Positions 8,878-18,203 of a stretch of 42,977 nt of DNA are shown piece by piece; position 1 is the first letter of the stretch, and the number at the start of each line of letters is the position of its first letter. The position numbers were made by a program, and so were the translations under genes. The notes under the pieces are model-generated. The model was not told the origin of the DNA and searched no databases. It saw nothing but the letters and a program-made list of their open reading frames with translations. This stretch comes from Acidobacteriota bacterium (GTDB lineage: Bacteria; Acidobacteriota; Terriglobia; Terriglobales; Acidobacteriaceae): NCBI GenBank assembly GCA_021826695.1, contig JAKAYS010000007.1, forward strand, positions 1-42,977, in the 5' to 3' direction.

Positions 8878-9604
8878 TCGGCCATAAATTAATTTATGGG
8901 CGGTTGGCTAACGAAGTCCGCCGCTCGTATTCTAATAATGTGAGTGGAGTGGCCGAGAAATGATCTTCAGGCCTGCAATCTCCATTGTTCGAGATGTATG
9001 GAGGACTCCCGTGAGACCGAAGTTTTTACGACTGTCCATTTTTACATTCGCTCTAGGTGTTGTTGGCTTGTTGTGCCTGCCGAAGATAGCAGCGGCGCAA
9101 CAGGTGCGAGCGAACTGGAGCAATGCCGCGCCATTTTCCGACTACAGGACGTATGCGTGGATCCCCAGCCAACAGACCAATCATCCCTTTTATCGCCAGT
9201 ATGTCGGCGAATATGTGAATTACGCGCTGCAAAAAAAGAAACACATGCGGCAGGTTTCCATGTCGCAAAATCCTGACCTCTGGGTGACGTACCACTTCAC
9301 CACGCGCGCGACGACCGATCTCGACACTTACGGCTACGGCTTTGGCGGCGGTTGGGGCGGCATGGGCTGGGGTGGTTGGGGCTGGGGCGGCATGGGAATG
9401 GGAGGCATGAGTTACTCCCAAACCCGTCAGGTTCCACGCGTGGAAGGCTATTTAACATTGGATTTCATCGATGCCCGGACAAGGAAGATCGTCTGGCGCG
9501 GCGAAGCCATGGAAGACGATGTGACCAAGGGCGGCAATGCGGAAGAAAAACAGGTAGCAAACTCCGTGTACAAGATGATTCAACGCTATCCGCCGCCGAA
9601 ATAG
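8878..9604 (+). repeat. Second unit of a tandem gene-plus-leader duplication (first unit about 8140-8859)
   Basis: The leader before copy 3 (from about 8140: CGGTCGGC, then AATTTATGGGCGG, TGGCTAACGAAGTCCGCCGCTCGTA, CTGCAATCTCCATTGTTCGAG and GTGAGACCGAA) recurs in the same order before copy 4 (from about 8878). Similarity continues through the coding region. This shows that the unit duplicated together with its control region, more recently than copies 1 and 2 split. Confidence 0.75.
9011..9604 (+). CDS. DUF4136 domain protein, copy 4 of 4
   Basis: 197 residues from a GTG at 9011 with GGAGG at 9000-9004. The signal peptide ends KIAAA|QQ. Landmarks: FSDYRTYAW, NPDLWVTYHF, a Gly/Trp/Met insert in a fourth arrangement (GGWGGMGWGGWGWGG...), and LTLDFIDARTRKIVWRGEA. 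The tail reads QRYPPPK. Compared with copy 3 it has lost the TTKEVPRTMG-type segment in favour of QTRQVPRVEG, so the part after the insert is changing. It is followed within 40 bases by a strong bidirectional terminator that closes the array. Confidence 0.85.
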   Translation: MRPKFLRLSIFTFALGVVGLLCLPKIAAAQQVRANWSNAAPFSDYRTYAWIPSQQTNHPFYRQYVGEYVNYALQKKKHMRQVSMSQNPDLWVTYHFTTRATTDLDTYGYGFGGGWGGMGWGGWGWGGMGMGGMSYSQTRQVPRVEGYLTLDFIDARTRKIVWRGEAMEDDVTKGGNAEEKQVANSVYKMIQRYPPPK

Positions 9605-9638
9605 GGTCCTTTTCCCGGCTGAGGAAGTGAAGGTTCCA

Positions 9639-9677
9639 CCACCAAAAGGCAGGCGTTGAGCGTCTGCCTTTTGGTGG
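9639..9677. terminator. Bidirectional intrinsic terminator between the DUF4136 array and gyrA
   Basis: The arms 9639-9655 and 9661-9677 pair over 17 base pairs with one G-T wobble, and the loop is five bases (9656-9660). An AAAA/TTTT block sits inside the stem near its base, so each strand has T residues in the 3' arm. It stands between convergent genes. Confidence 0.75.
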
Positions 9678-9686
9678 CTTATGGTG

Positions 9687-12332
9687 TTATTGGATCAGCG
9701 TCGGTTCGTCCCCATTTTCCTTTTCTTCCGGCGGAATCACCACGGCGGCGGCGACCTTGTCCGGCTCTTCCAGGTTGAGCAGGCGCACGCCTTGCGTCGA
9801 ACGGCCCGCGGCACGGACGGTCTTGGTATCGATGCGAATGATCTTCCCAAACTGGCTGATGATCATGAGTTCACTCGAATCGTCCACTAACTGGATCGAG
9901 CAGACCTTGCCATTCTTTTTCATGGTCTTCACATTGATGACGCCTTTGCCGCCGCGCGTCTGTAGACGATACGCGTCGACATCTGTGCGCTTGCCGTAGC
10001 CGTTGTCGGTGACGGAAAGAATGAGGCAGGCGCATTCCGCACCGCCCTCGGCCTTTTTGCGTTCCTTGGGCGTGACGGCGACTCCGACAACATAGTCGTC
10101 CTTCGCCAGGTCGATACCGCGCACGCCATAGGCTGGGCGGCCCATGGAGCGAACATCGTTTTCATCGAATCGAATCGCCATGCCATCGTGCGTAGCGAGG
10201 AAGACCAACTGGCGTCCGTCCGTGAGGCGGGCCGCGACCAGTTCGTCATCCTTATCGATGCCGATGGCGATGATGCCCTTCTGCATCACATTGGAAAAAT
10301 CTTTCAGCGGCGTCTTTTTTACCGTTCCATGGCGCGTTCCGAAAAAGATGAACCTGCCCTCTTCCTCCAGATTGCGCACCGGCAGAATCGCACAGACATT
10401 TTCTCCCGGCTGTAGATTCAGCAGGCTTGCCATTGCCTTGCCTTTGCCCGCCGCGCCGACATCGGGTATCTCATACACCTTCAGCCAGTACACGCGGCCT
10501 GTGTTTGTGAAGCAGAGCAAGTACGCATGGGTGGAGTCGATAATGAGCTGCTCGACAAAATCCTCTTCCCGCGTGCGCATGCCGAAGCGGCCCGTGCCGC
10601 CACGCCGCTGCTGGCGATAGGTGGAGATTGCGGTCCGCTTCAGGTAGCCGGAATGCGAAACGGTGATGGCGACCTGCTCGTCGGCAATCAGATCTTCCAT
10701 CTGCAACTCGGCGCTCTCGTCCAGTATCTCCGTGCGGCGCTTGTCGCCATACTCTTTCTTGACCGCTTCCAGTTCCTTGACGATCACGCTGCGCAGCTTC
10801 TTTTCGCTCGCCAGAATGGCTTCATACTCCGCGATGCGCTCGCGAACTTCGCCCAGTTCCTTCATCAGCTCGTCGATGGAAAGCTGCGTCAGGCGATACA
10901 GTTGCAATTCGAGAATGGCGTCGATCTGGCGATAGCTGAGTCCGGCCTCTCCGGTCAGGTTGGTCGTGTCTTTGTCGAGCTTGATGACAATTTCTTTGCT
11001 CAGCGAAAAGCGGTGCAGGTTTTCGCGGGCATCCAGGCGAGACGACGATCCGCGAATGATCTTGATGAATGCATCGAGATTGTCGAGCGCGATCTTGTAG
11101 CCTTCCAGGATGTGCTCGCGTTCGCGCGCCTTCTTCAACAGGAAGGCGGTCCGGCGACGCACCACGTCGATGCGATGGTCGAGGAAGTGTCGGATCGCCT
11201 GCGGCAGGCCCATCTCTCGCGGCTGGTTGTTGACCACAGCCAGAAAGATCATCGAAAAGCTGTCCTGCATCTGCGTGTTCTTGTAGAGCTGGTTCAGCAC
11301 AATCTGCGGTTCCGCCGCGCGCTTCAGTTCGATCACGATACGCATACCGTCGCGGTCGCTTTCATCGCGCACGTCGCTGATTTCGTCGATCACTTTTTCA
11401 TTGACCAGCGCGGCGATACGCTCGATGAGTTTCGACTTGTTGACCTGGTACGGAATCTCAGTGACGACGATAGACTGGCGACCCTGCGTGATGTTCTCGA
11501 TCGCGACCCGCGCGCGCATCAGGAAGCGGCCACGACCAGTCCGATACGCTTCCTGGATTCCGCTGCGTCCGTAGATAAAGCCGCCGGTGGGGAAATCCGG
11601 CCCCTGCACATGCTGCATCACTTCGGCGAGGCCGGCATGGGGATTGTTCACCATCTCGATGGCCGCGTTGACGATCTCCGTCAAATTGTGCGGAGGAATA
11701 TTGGTCGCCATACCCACAGCGATTCCACTCGATCCGTTCACGATCAGGTTCGGAATGCGCGTTGGCAGAACCGTCGGCTCGAAGGTGCTCTCGTCGTAGT
11801 TCGGCGTAAAGTCCACCGTGTCCTGATCGATGTCGGCCAGCATCTCCCCGGCAATGCGGGTCAGGCGCGCTTCGGTGTATCGCATGGCTGCCGGAGGGTC
11901 GCCATCCACGGAGCCAAAATTGCCCTGGCCATCGACCATGGTGTAGCGCATGCTGAAGGGCTGCGCGAGGCGCACCAAAGTGTCATAGATCGACGCATCG
12001 CCGTGGGGATGGTACTGGCCCATCGCCTGCCCGACCACTTTGGCGCACTTGGTGTATTTCTTGTTATGCTGCAGGCCCATCTCGTGCATGGTGTACAGCA
12101 CGCGCCGGTGCACCGGCTTCAGTCCGTCGCGCACGTCGGGCAACGCGCGCCCGATGATGACCGACATGGAGTAGTCGAGATAAGAGCGGCGCATCTCATC
12201 TTCAATGTTGATAAAGATCAAGTTTGCCGCGCCCGGCCCGGTGGGACCGCCCGGAGGCGCGCCATCGCCGCCGGACCCTTCACCGCCATTATTTCCAAGA
12301 GGGAGTTGCTGAGGATTCTGTTCGTCTGCCAT
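9687..12332 (-). CDS. gyrA: DNA gyrase subunit A
   Basis: 881 residues, normal GyrA length. GyrA is the DNA cleavage and rejoining subunit of gyrase, working with GyrB to add negative supercoils. The catalytic Tyr is Y152 in AMRYTEARL. The GyrA box, needed for DNA wrapping, is QRRGGTGR in the C-terminal pinwheel. The N-terminus is preceded by an unusual 35-residue Gly/Pro-rich leader before IFINIEDEMRRSYLDYS. In the quinolone-determining region the residue equivalent to E. coli Ser83 is Ala113 (HPHGDASIYD), while Asp87 is kept as D117. The C-terminus is acidic. No gyrB lies nearby. Confidence 0.98.
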   Translation of the reverse strand: MADEQNPQQLPLGNNGGEGSGGDGAPPGGPTGPGAANLIFINIEDEMRRSYLDYSMSVIIGRALPDVRDGLKPVHRRVLYTMHEMGLQHNKKYTKCAKVVGQAMGQYHPHGDASIYDTLVRLAQPFSMRYTMVDGQGNFGSVDGDPPAAMRYTEARLTRIAGEMLADIDQDTVDFTPNYDESTFEPTVLPTRIPNLIVNGSSGIAVGMATNIPPHNLTEIVNAAIEMVNNPHAGLAEVMQHVQGPDFPTGGFIYGRSGIQEAYRTGRGRFLMRARVAIENITQGRQSIVVTEIPYQVNKSKLIERIAALVNEKVIDEISDVRDESDRDGMRIVIELKRAAEPQIVLNQLYKNTQMQDSFSMIFLAVVNNQPREMGLPQAIRHFLDHRIDVVRRRTAFLLKKAREREHILEGYKIALDNLDAFIKIIRGSSSRLDARENLHRFSLSKEIVIKLDKDTTNLTGEAGLSYRQIDAILELQLYRLTQLSIDELMKELGEVRERIAEYEAILASEKKLRSVIVKELEAVKKEYGDKRRTEILDESAELQMEDLIADEQVAITVSHSGYLKRTAISTYRQQRRGGTGRFGMRTREEDFVEQLIIDSTHAYLLCFTNTGRVYWLKVYEIPDVGAAGKGKAMASLLNLQPGENVCAILPVRNLEEEGRFIFFGTRHGTVKKTPLKDFSNVMQKGIIAIGIDKDDELVAARLTDGRQLVFLATHDGMAIRFDENDVRSMGRPAYGVRGIDLAKDDYVVGVAVTPKERKKAEGGAECACLILSVTDNGYGKRTDVDAYRLQTRGGKGVINVKTMKKNGKVCSIQLVDDSSELMIISQFGKIIRIDTKTVRAAGRSTQGVRLLNLEEPDKVAAAVVIPPEEKENGDEPTLIQ

Positions 12333-12560
12333 GTTTTTTCTTGCGAAACTTTCTTAAATCAGGTGGAGCTGCAAGGGCCAGATGCCGACCGCCAGAAGCT
12401 TAGCGGATGCGATATGGAAGTCTCCTTCTAGGATACCGTGTCTTGTGGGTATTTCGCAGGTTTACATGCTGGAAAACACAGCGTAAATCGTCTGAAAAAC
12501 CGCGCTGGAAGTGATTGATCCTGCAAATGTTACTCAAAGCGGGGCGGGTCAAGCTTTCGT

Positions 12561-13715
12561 TTACCGCACCAGCAGCGGCAAACTGACCGCGCTCAGGACT
12601 GCCTGCGTCGCCAGAATGGCGCCCGTCATCCACAGAAACAGTCGGCGCTGGCGGGACTCCAGCACATCGGCAAACACGCCGCCGATAAACGTCAGCAGAA
12701 AAGGCAGCGCCCATATCCACGGCTCAGTACGCACCTCTGTAGTTTCCAGGCAAAACAGCAAAGCGGCGACCATCAGCGGAGTGGTGTTGCCAAAATAACG
12801 CGAGCGACGATGAAAAACATAGAGCACCAGAGCACTGACAGCCGCTATCGTCATGCCCGCATTCGACACATCCGCAAACATATGCTGGGAGCCTGCCCAG
12901 GAAATCCACATCAACGCATCGGCGCTTTGAAAGATGTAGCTAAAGGCATCCAGATTGAACGTATAGGACGCCAGGAGGATGAAAAATCCTCCGACACCCG
13001 CGAGGGCCAGCACGGGCAGCACCTGTGGGCGTCTTTTCTCTGCCAGATACAACATGAATGCCAAAGCCAGCAGCAGTCCCCAGATGGCCGCCGCCACATG
13101 CGCCATGGCGGTCAAACCGAGTGCCGTCGCCAGCAGGACCATTCTCGGACGCCATTTCTTTGTCGGCCCCTGCATAGCATGGGCCAGCCCAATCGACGTG
13201 TAGAGAATGCCGTACATTCCCCAGGAGGCGAGAATTTCGTTGTTCGGGTATACGCAGGCGCGGACCATCGCGGGTGAAAAACAATAGAGGGCCAGCGCGA
13301 CAAATCCGCCTTCATTGCCGTAAAGCCGCCTCGACACCCACCACAGCCCGCCGCCCAGCCAGATCCCGAAGAAGATGAATGGCAGCCGCAGGAGCAGCAA
13401 AACGTTGCGGACCAGATGTCGCATCTCCCATGGAGAAGCGCTGCTGGGCTGCCCCACAAGGATACGTTCCAGCGTGAGTGGCAGGCCCGCGGCACGGTAG
13501 GCAAACGTTCCGTCGGCTAGATTTCCGCAGGAAGTCAGATATCCCGCCAGCGGGGAGGGTTTCTCCCAAAGTTCGCGCCCGCAGCGGGCATATTGATAAT
13601 CGACTTCAGATAGGTACTGGCGATGTATAACCCAGAGACACTGCGCGGCAAAAAGCAGCAGTAGCAAAGTGGCCAGCATCTGCGGCCTGCGAAACTCGAT
13701 TTTTGGCAAACGCAT
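12561..13715 (-). CDS. Polytopic membrane protein, possibly GT-C glycosyltransferase-like
   Basis: 384 residues with about nine hydrophobic spans. A short basic N-terminus (MRLPKIEFRRPQ) leads to the first span; an extracytoplasmic loop of about 60 residues follows, with SEVDYQYARCGRELWE and several Cys. An acidic residue in the first external loop is a feature of GT-C enzymes, but no firm catalytic motif can be named, and the protein is shorter than most PMT or ArnT relatives. I do not recognise a specific family. It is divergent from the FAD oxidoreductase and convergent with none; gyrA lies 228 bases downstream on the same strand. That 228-base gap contains no gene and probably the gyrA promoter. 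Confidence 0.65.
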   Translation of the reverse strand: MRLPKIEFRRPQMLATLLLLLFAAQCLWVIHRQYLSEVDYQYARCGRELWEKPSPLAGYLTSCGNLADGTFAYRAAGLPLTLERILVGQPSSASPWEMRHLVRNVLLLLRLPFIFFGIWLGGGLWWVSRRLYGNEGGFVALALYCFSPAMVRACVYPNNEILASWGMYGILYTSIGLAHAMQGPTKKWRPRMVLLATALGLTAMAHVAAAIWGLLLALAFMLYLAEKRRPQVLPVLALAGVGGFFILLASYTFNLDAFSYIFQSADALMWISWAGSQHMFADVSNAGMTIAAVSALVLYVFHRRSRYFGNTTPLMVAALLFCLETTEVRTEPWIWALPFLLTFIGGVFADVLESRQRRLFLWMTGAILATQAVLSAVSLPLLVR

Positions 13716-13840
13716 GGGCTGCTGCTGAGTTTACTAGAGAGCTGAAGAGTAGTGCTTTCGCCGTCGAATCCAAACTGTATATCGATGCTATCGTTGCCAG
13801 TCATTTCCTCTTAGCGAACCATGGCCTGTTACACTGGATT

Positions 13841-13849
13841 CCCCCCCCC
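13841..13849 (+). repeat. Homopolymer tract of nine C residues in a promoter/leader region
   Basis: Nine consecutive C bases lie 45 bases before the ATG at 13894. A possible -10 (TACACT, 13830-13835) is immediately upstream, which would place the tract at the transcript start. Such tracts can slip during replication. Confidence 0.7.
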
Positions 13850-13893
13850 GCGATTTTAAGACTCAGCGAATATCATGCTGAGAAAGAGAGTCC

Positions 13894-15183
13894 ATGTCTC
13901 GGATCATCGTAATCGGTGCGGGTGTTATGGGATTGGCAGCCGCATACCAGGCCCTGCTGGATGGACACGAGGCGGATGTTTTTGAAGCATCTCCTGAGGC
14001 TGGAGGGATGGCCGGACACTTCGATTTCGGCGGTATATCCATAGAACGCTTTTACCACTTCGTCTGCCATTCAGACCATCCAACATTTAAGCTGATGGCC
14101 GAGCTTGGCATCGCGGACAAGATGCGGTGGGTGCCAACCAGCATGGGCTTCTTCAATCAAGGAAGGTTGCATCACTGGGGCGATCCGATTTCCCTGCTTA
14201 GACTTCCAGGCGTCAGCCTGATCAACAAATTACGGTATGGCTTGTTTGTATTTATTTGCATGCAAAAACATTCCTGGCCAGGATTGGAACACAAATCTGC
14301 CAACGATTGGATCATTCGCTATTGCGGGAAAGATAACTACGACCGATTCTGGCGTCCGCTACTTATGTACAAGTATTACGAATACGTCGATAGCATATCC
14401 GCTGCCTGGATATGGACTCGAATTCGGAGAATTGGAAAATCGCGGAAAAACTTTATGCAGGAGGAGCTTGGGTATATCGAAGGTGGTTCCAAAACTCTGG
14501 TTGACGCATTGATGAATGCAATTGAGCAACGTGGTGGGCGTTTGCATCTGGGTGCGCCAGTACAGCGCGTAGCTGTAGAGAATGGCCGAGTGACGGGCAT
14601 CAACGCGCTTGCAAAGTTCTTTCCCGCCGATGCGGTCATTTCTACCGTTCCGACGCCACTGATCTCCGGTATGATTCCAGATTTGCCGTCCGACTGGAAG
14701 GCCCGTTACGAAGCCATCCACAACATAGGCGTGATCTGCGTCATATTGAAACTGAAACGGTCAGTAAGCCCGCATTTCTGGGTAAACATCTCCGAGAGTG
14801 GCATCGAAATACCAGGAGTCATTGAGTTTACCAATTTGAGAAGAGTTGGCGACATAAGCATCGTTTATGTTCCGTATTACATGCCGGTAACGAACGCCAA
14901 GTTCGCATGGCCGGACGACAGGCTGCAACAGGATGCGTTCTCTTGTCTTCAGCGGATCAATCCGGCGTTGACGCACGACGACATCGTCGACGTTAAGGTG
15001 ACGCGACTGAGGAACGGACAGCCTGTTTGTGAAACAGGATTCGCTGCCAAAATTCCACCCATTCAGACACCGATCCATGGACTCCAGATTGCCGATACCT
15101 GCTTCTACTATCCCGAGGACAGAGGAATTGCGGAAAGTGTCCGCATGGGTCGCAACATGGCTCGATCAGTGAAAGGCACCTGA
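13894..15183 (+). CDS. NAD(P)/FAD-dependent oxidoreductase, amine oxidase / protoporphyrinogen oxidase-like fold
   Basis: 429 residues. The N-terminal dinucleotide fold is clear: IIVIGAGVMGLAAAY (GxGxxG) with an acidic residue about 20 positions later (VFEASPEAGG), typical of FAD-binding amine oxidase-like enzymes. A C-terminal FAD contact is likely around IADTCFYYPEDRGIAESVRMG. Members of this group oxidise amines, porphyrinogens, carotenoids or polyprenoid intermediates; the substrate here is not visible. Gene order with a GT-C-like protein 21 bases downstream suggests a role in a surface glycan or lipid-linked pathway (inference). Many A/T-ending codons set this gene and the next apart from the flanking gyrA and ruvB. 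Confidence 0.8.
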   Translation: MSRIIVIGAGVMGLAAAYQALLDGHEADVFEASPEAGGMAGHFDFGGISIERFYHFVCHSDHPTFKLMAELGIADKMRWVPTSMGFFNQGRLHHWGDPISLLRLPGVSLINKLRYGLFVFICMQKHSWPGLEHKSANDWIIRYCGKDNYDRFWRPLLMYKYYEYVDSISAAWIWTRIRRIGKSRKNFMQEELGYIEGGSKTLVDALMNAIEQRGGRLHLGAPVQRVAVENGRVTGINALAKFFPADAVISTVPTPLISGMIPDLPSDWKARYEAIHNIGVICVILKLKRSVSPHFWVNISESGIEIPGVIEFTNLRRVGDISIVYVPYYMPVTNAKFAWPDDRLQQDAFSCLQRINPALTHDDIVDVKVTRLRNGQPVCETGFAAKIPPIQTPIHGLQIADTCFYYPEDRGIAESVRMGRNMARSVKGT

Positions 15184-15204
15184 TTCTCAGAGGCTGAGAA
15201 ATGC

Positions 15205-17016
15205 ATGAATCAAGCGACTAGCACTGCCGAGGCGCTAATAGCCACACGCGAACCACTCGCACAGGACGAGCGCTCCAATTCAAAAGGTAATGCGCTGCTA
15301 TGCGCTTTGTTTGTCGCAGCTTGTGTACTGATAACTAATCCAGTTGCGAATATGCCCTTCAGCGATGAATTTTCCTACGACAAGACAGCGCTGGATTTTG
15401 CGCGTACGGGACACTTCTTTTACAACGGGTGGGCCACGGCGATGCTGGGCTGGCTTGTTCCCTGGGGTGCCCTGTTTATCAAGATTTTTGGCTTCTCGTT
15501 TACCACCATGCGGTTATCGATGCTGCCGATAGACATAGCAACTGTGTATGTCTTTCATCAGATATTGCGGCGGTTTGGAATCAATTCCCAGAATGCGGTG
15601 TTCGGTACACTGGCACTCGCTCTCTCGCCAATTTTTCTCCCCACCGCCTCAAGTTATATGACGGATGTCCCCGGATTGCTGGCCATTCTGATCTGCATCT
15701 ACATGTGTCAGCGGGCAGTTGCGGCAACGAGCGACAGGAGCGCCCTCTTGTGGCTGGGTTCTGCAATGGCAGTCAACGTGGCTGGCGGTACGGTGCGCCA
15801 GATCGCGTGGCTTGGCGCACTTGTCATGGTGCCATCGACGGCATGGTTGCTGCGCGAACGCCGCGGCATGAAGATCGCAGGGACCCTGCTGTTCGCATGC
15901 AGCTTGATCGGGGTGCTGGCTTGCCTGCATTGGTTCAACAATCAGCCATATTCTGTGCCCGAACATATTATTTGGGCGCCCGTTCACTTTTTAATGCTGC
16001 CCCACCTGAGCGCGCAACTCGTAAAAGTATTTTTTTGTTTTCTACTCGTCATTTTTCCTGTTTCCGTCGCGTGGCTTCCAACAGCACACCAATTGAGTAA
16101 GAAGGCTTGGCTCCAGATTGCCGGTGGAATGGCCTTGCTGGTCTCGCTCGCGGGCCTAGCGTATGCAGAGGGAAGAATCGATACGTGGATAATGCCCTGG
16201 CTCATGTTTCTTCTAGCAGAACAAAGCAGCCTGGTAGCTGGCATGTTCGGTACGCCTATCGCAATGTCTCTGTGGATTAGGCTTGCTATTTCTCTAATGG
16301 TGATTGCATCCGGACTGATTGTGGCGGCGCATATAGCGAGCCTAAAAAAAGACCGGCCAATCAACCCTGACAGGCACGCGATGCCGTGGAATAGCCTTGT
16401 ATGGATTCTGGTTCCATTTTCACTGAGCTACTTCTTGTTATTGGCGCCACGAGGGGCTTTCGACCAAATCCAGGATAGATATCTAGTGGGACTGACTCCT
16501 GTCGCGATCATCTTTCTGCTCAGGCTATACCAGGAACAAGTTAGGACGAAACTGCCGACAGTCAGCCTGGTCGCGCTCACGGTATTCGCAGTCTATTCCA
16601 TCGCAGGCACGCATGATTTTTTTGCAGAATCCCGTGCTCAGGTGCGTGCAATCGAGATGGTTGAAAGTTCCGGTGTGCCGAGGATATCCATCCAGGGAGG
16701 CTTTCCATCTGATGGATGGGTACAGATTCAACACGGCGGCCATATCAATGAGCCACGGGTACAAGTACCTGCCGGAGCGTATGCCCCCATGACTTCCAAC
16801 TTGATCCCCAAAAAATGCATGGATGGATTTACAAAATTTGCACCGATCATCATTCCAAAATACTTCATCTTCTTCCCCTGGTTCAAAAATCCCCTGTATC
16901 CCCCTCCTCCGTGGTGTTATGTCCAGTCAAAATATCCTCCGGTGCCTTACAGGACATGGTTGCCGCCGTTTCATGGAACAATTTACGTTCAACAACTCAG
17001 GAATAGAGCGAACTAA
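15205..17016 (+). CDS. Multi-span membrane protein, GT39/PMT-like glycosyltransferase candidate
   Basis: 603 residues. After a 30-residue cytoplasmic N-terminus come about 11-12 hydrophobic spans, then about 120 extracytoplasmic residues rich in Pro, Gly and aromatic residues. The first external loop contains [21 protein letters not shown]; an acidic pair followed by Tyr and a helix here is typical of PMT_2/GT39 enzymes, which transfer sugars from polyprenyl-phosphate donors on the outer face of the inner membrane. The donor and acceptor are unknown. It lies 21 bases after the oxidoreductase, probably in one transcript, with GAGG upstream. The gap contains a small CTCAG/CTGAG inverted repeat. 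Base composition is AT-rich relative to neighbours. Confidence 0.7.
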   Translation: MNQATSTAEALIATREPLAQDERSNSKGNALLCALFVAACVLITNPVANMPFSDEFSYDKTALDFARTGHFFYNGWATAMLGWLVPWGALFIKIFGFSFTTMRLSMLPIDIATVYVFHQILRRFGINSQNAVFGTLALALSPIFLPTASSYMTDVPGLLAILICIYMCQRAVAATSDRSALLWLGSAMAVNVAGGTVRQIAWLGALVMVPSTAWLLRERRGMKIAGTLLFACSLIGVLACLHWFNNQPYSVPEHIIWAPVHFLMLPHLSAQLVKVFFCFLLVIFPVSVAWLPTAHQLSKKAWLQIAGGMALLVSLAGLAYAEGRIDTWIMPWLMFLLAEQSSLVAGMFGTPIAMSLWIRLAISLMVIASGLIVAAHIASLKKDRPINPDRHAMPWNSLVWILVPFSLSYFLLLAPRGAFDQIQDRYLVGLTPVAIIFLLRLYQEQVRTKLPTVSLVALTVFAVYSIAGTHDFFAESRAQVRAIEMVESSGVPRISIQGGFPSDGWVQIQHGGHINEPRVQVPAGAYAPMTSNLIPKKCMDGFTKFAPIIIPKYFIFFPWFKNPLYPPPPWCYVQSKYPPVPYRTWLPPFHGTIYVQQLRNRAN

Positions 17017-17068
17017 ACCAAGCCGCCAACGTTGCGCCGAATCGCCGCTCACGATACCATCCGCTTGC

Positions 17069-18109
17069 ATGGAGTCTAATGTCCCATCCAGTCGCCTGCC
17101 GCGGCAGGTCTCTGCCGAGCCGGTCGAGGACGACCTCGCTGTCGAACTGAAGCTGCGCCCGCAGCGGCTTAACGAGTTCATTGGCCAGCGCAAAGCGAAG
17201 GAGCAATTGTCCATTGCGCTCGAAGCCGCGCGCAATCGCGGCGAGGCGCTCGACCACGTTTTGCTGTCCGGCCCTCCGGGGCTGGGCAAAACGACGTTGG
17301 CAAACATTATCGCCAATGAGCTGGGCGTTGCCTTCCAGCAGACTTCCGGGCCTGCCATTCAGATTCAGGGCGACCTTACCGCGATCCTGACCAATCTGAA
17401 GCAGCGTCAAGTGCTGTTTCTCGATGAGATCCATCGCCTGCAGGCTGGCTTGCAGGAAAAGATGTACACGGCGCTGGAAGACTACAAGCTGGACATCATC
17501 ATCGGGCAGGGGCCGGCGGCGCGCACGCATGTCATGGACCTGCATCCGTTCACTTTTATTTCCGCAACCACACGTCCGGGACTGCTGGCCTCTCCGCTGC
17601 TGGCGCGTTTTGGCATTCTGCTGCGACTGGAGTTTTATACCGACGAAGAGCTGCGCATCATCGTGCATCGCTCCGCGGAAGTGCTTCAGGTGCCGATCGA
17701 TGACGATGGCGCGGCGGAGATTGCCATGCGCTGCCGCGGTACTCCACGCATCGCCAACCGCCTGCTTCGGCGCGTGCGCGACTACGCCCAGGTGCGCGGC
17801 GGCGGCCACATCGACCGTCCCACCGCGATGGCGGCGCTCGATATGCTGTGCGTGGACGCGCATGGCTTCGACGAGATGGACCGACGTCTGCTGCGCACCA
17901 TCATCGACAAATATGACGGTGGCCCCGTCGGCCTGAACACGCTGGCCGCCGCGCTGGCGGAAGAAGAAGATGCGCTGGAAGAAGTCTATGAGCCGTTTTT
18001 AATTCAGATAGGGTTCCTCGACCGCACACCGCGCGGTCGTGTTGCCACGAAACTTGCCTACCAGCACTTCGGCCTGGAACAGCCACGCAAGCAAAGCCAG
18101 CTATTTTAG
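17069..18109 (+). CDS. ruvB: Holliday junction branch migration ATPase RuvB
   Basis: 346 residues from ATG 17069 (the frame stays open further upstream but overlaps the previous gene). RuvB hexamers pump DNA through RuvA-bound Holliday junctions. Visible: [12 protein letters not shown] at the N-terminus, Walker [10 protein letters not shown], Walker B FLDEIHR, sensor ATTRPG, arginine finger region SPLLARFGI, and the C-terminal winged-helix domain with [10 protein letters not shown]. No clear Shine-Dalgarno precedes the ATG, so an alternative start nearby is possible. ruvA and ruvC are not in the window. It starts 53 bases after the membrane protein gene and may be co-transcribed with it. Confidence 0.97.
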   Translation: MESNVPSSRLPRQVSAEPVEDDLAVELKLRPQRLNEFIGQRKAKEQLSIALEAARNRGEALDHVLLSGPPGLGKTTLANIIANELGVAFQQTSGPAIQIQGDLTAILTNLKQRQVLFLDEIHRLQAGLQEKMYTALEDYKLDIIIGQGPAARTHVMDLHPFTFISATTRPGLLASPLLARFGILLRLEFYTDEELRIIVHRSAEVLQVPIDDDGAAEIAMRCRGTPRIANRLLRRVRDYAQVRGGGHIDRPTAMAALDMLCVDAHGFDEMDRRLLRTIIDKYDGGPVGLNTLAAALAEEEDALEEVYEPFLIQIGFLDRTPRGRVATKLAYQHFGLEQPRKQSQLF

Positions 18110-18203
18110 AATTGTCCTCTCAATCATATGAAGGCATCCATATTTCCCTTAAACTAAATTTAGGCATGCATATGCCATAGGAAAGGACCACTTCATCCGC
18201 CGG

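Noticed and set aside
10527-12431. 634-residue open frame antisense to gyrA
   Set aside because: It mirrors the GyrA coding frame, has no ribosome site or recognisable domain, and is expected from the codon bias of a GC-rich gene.
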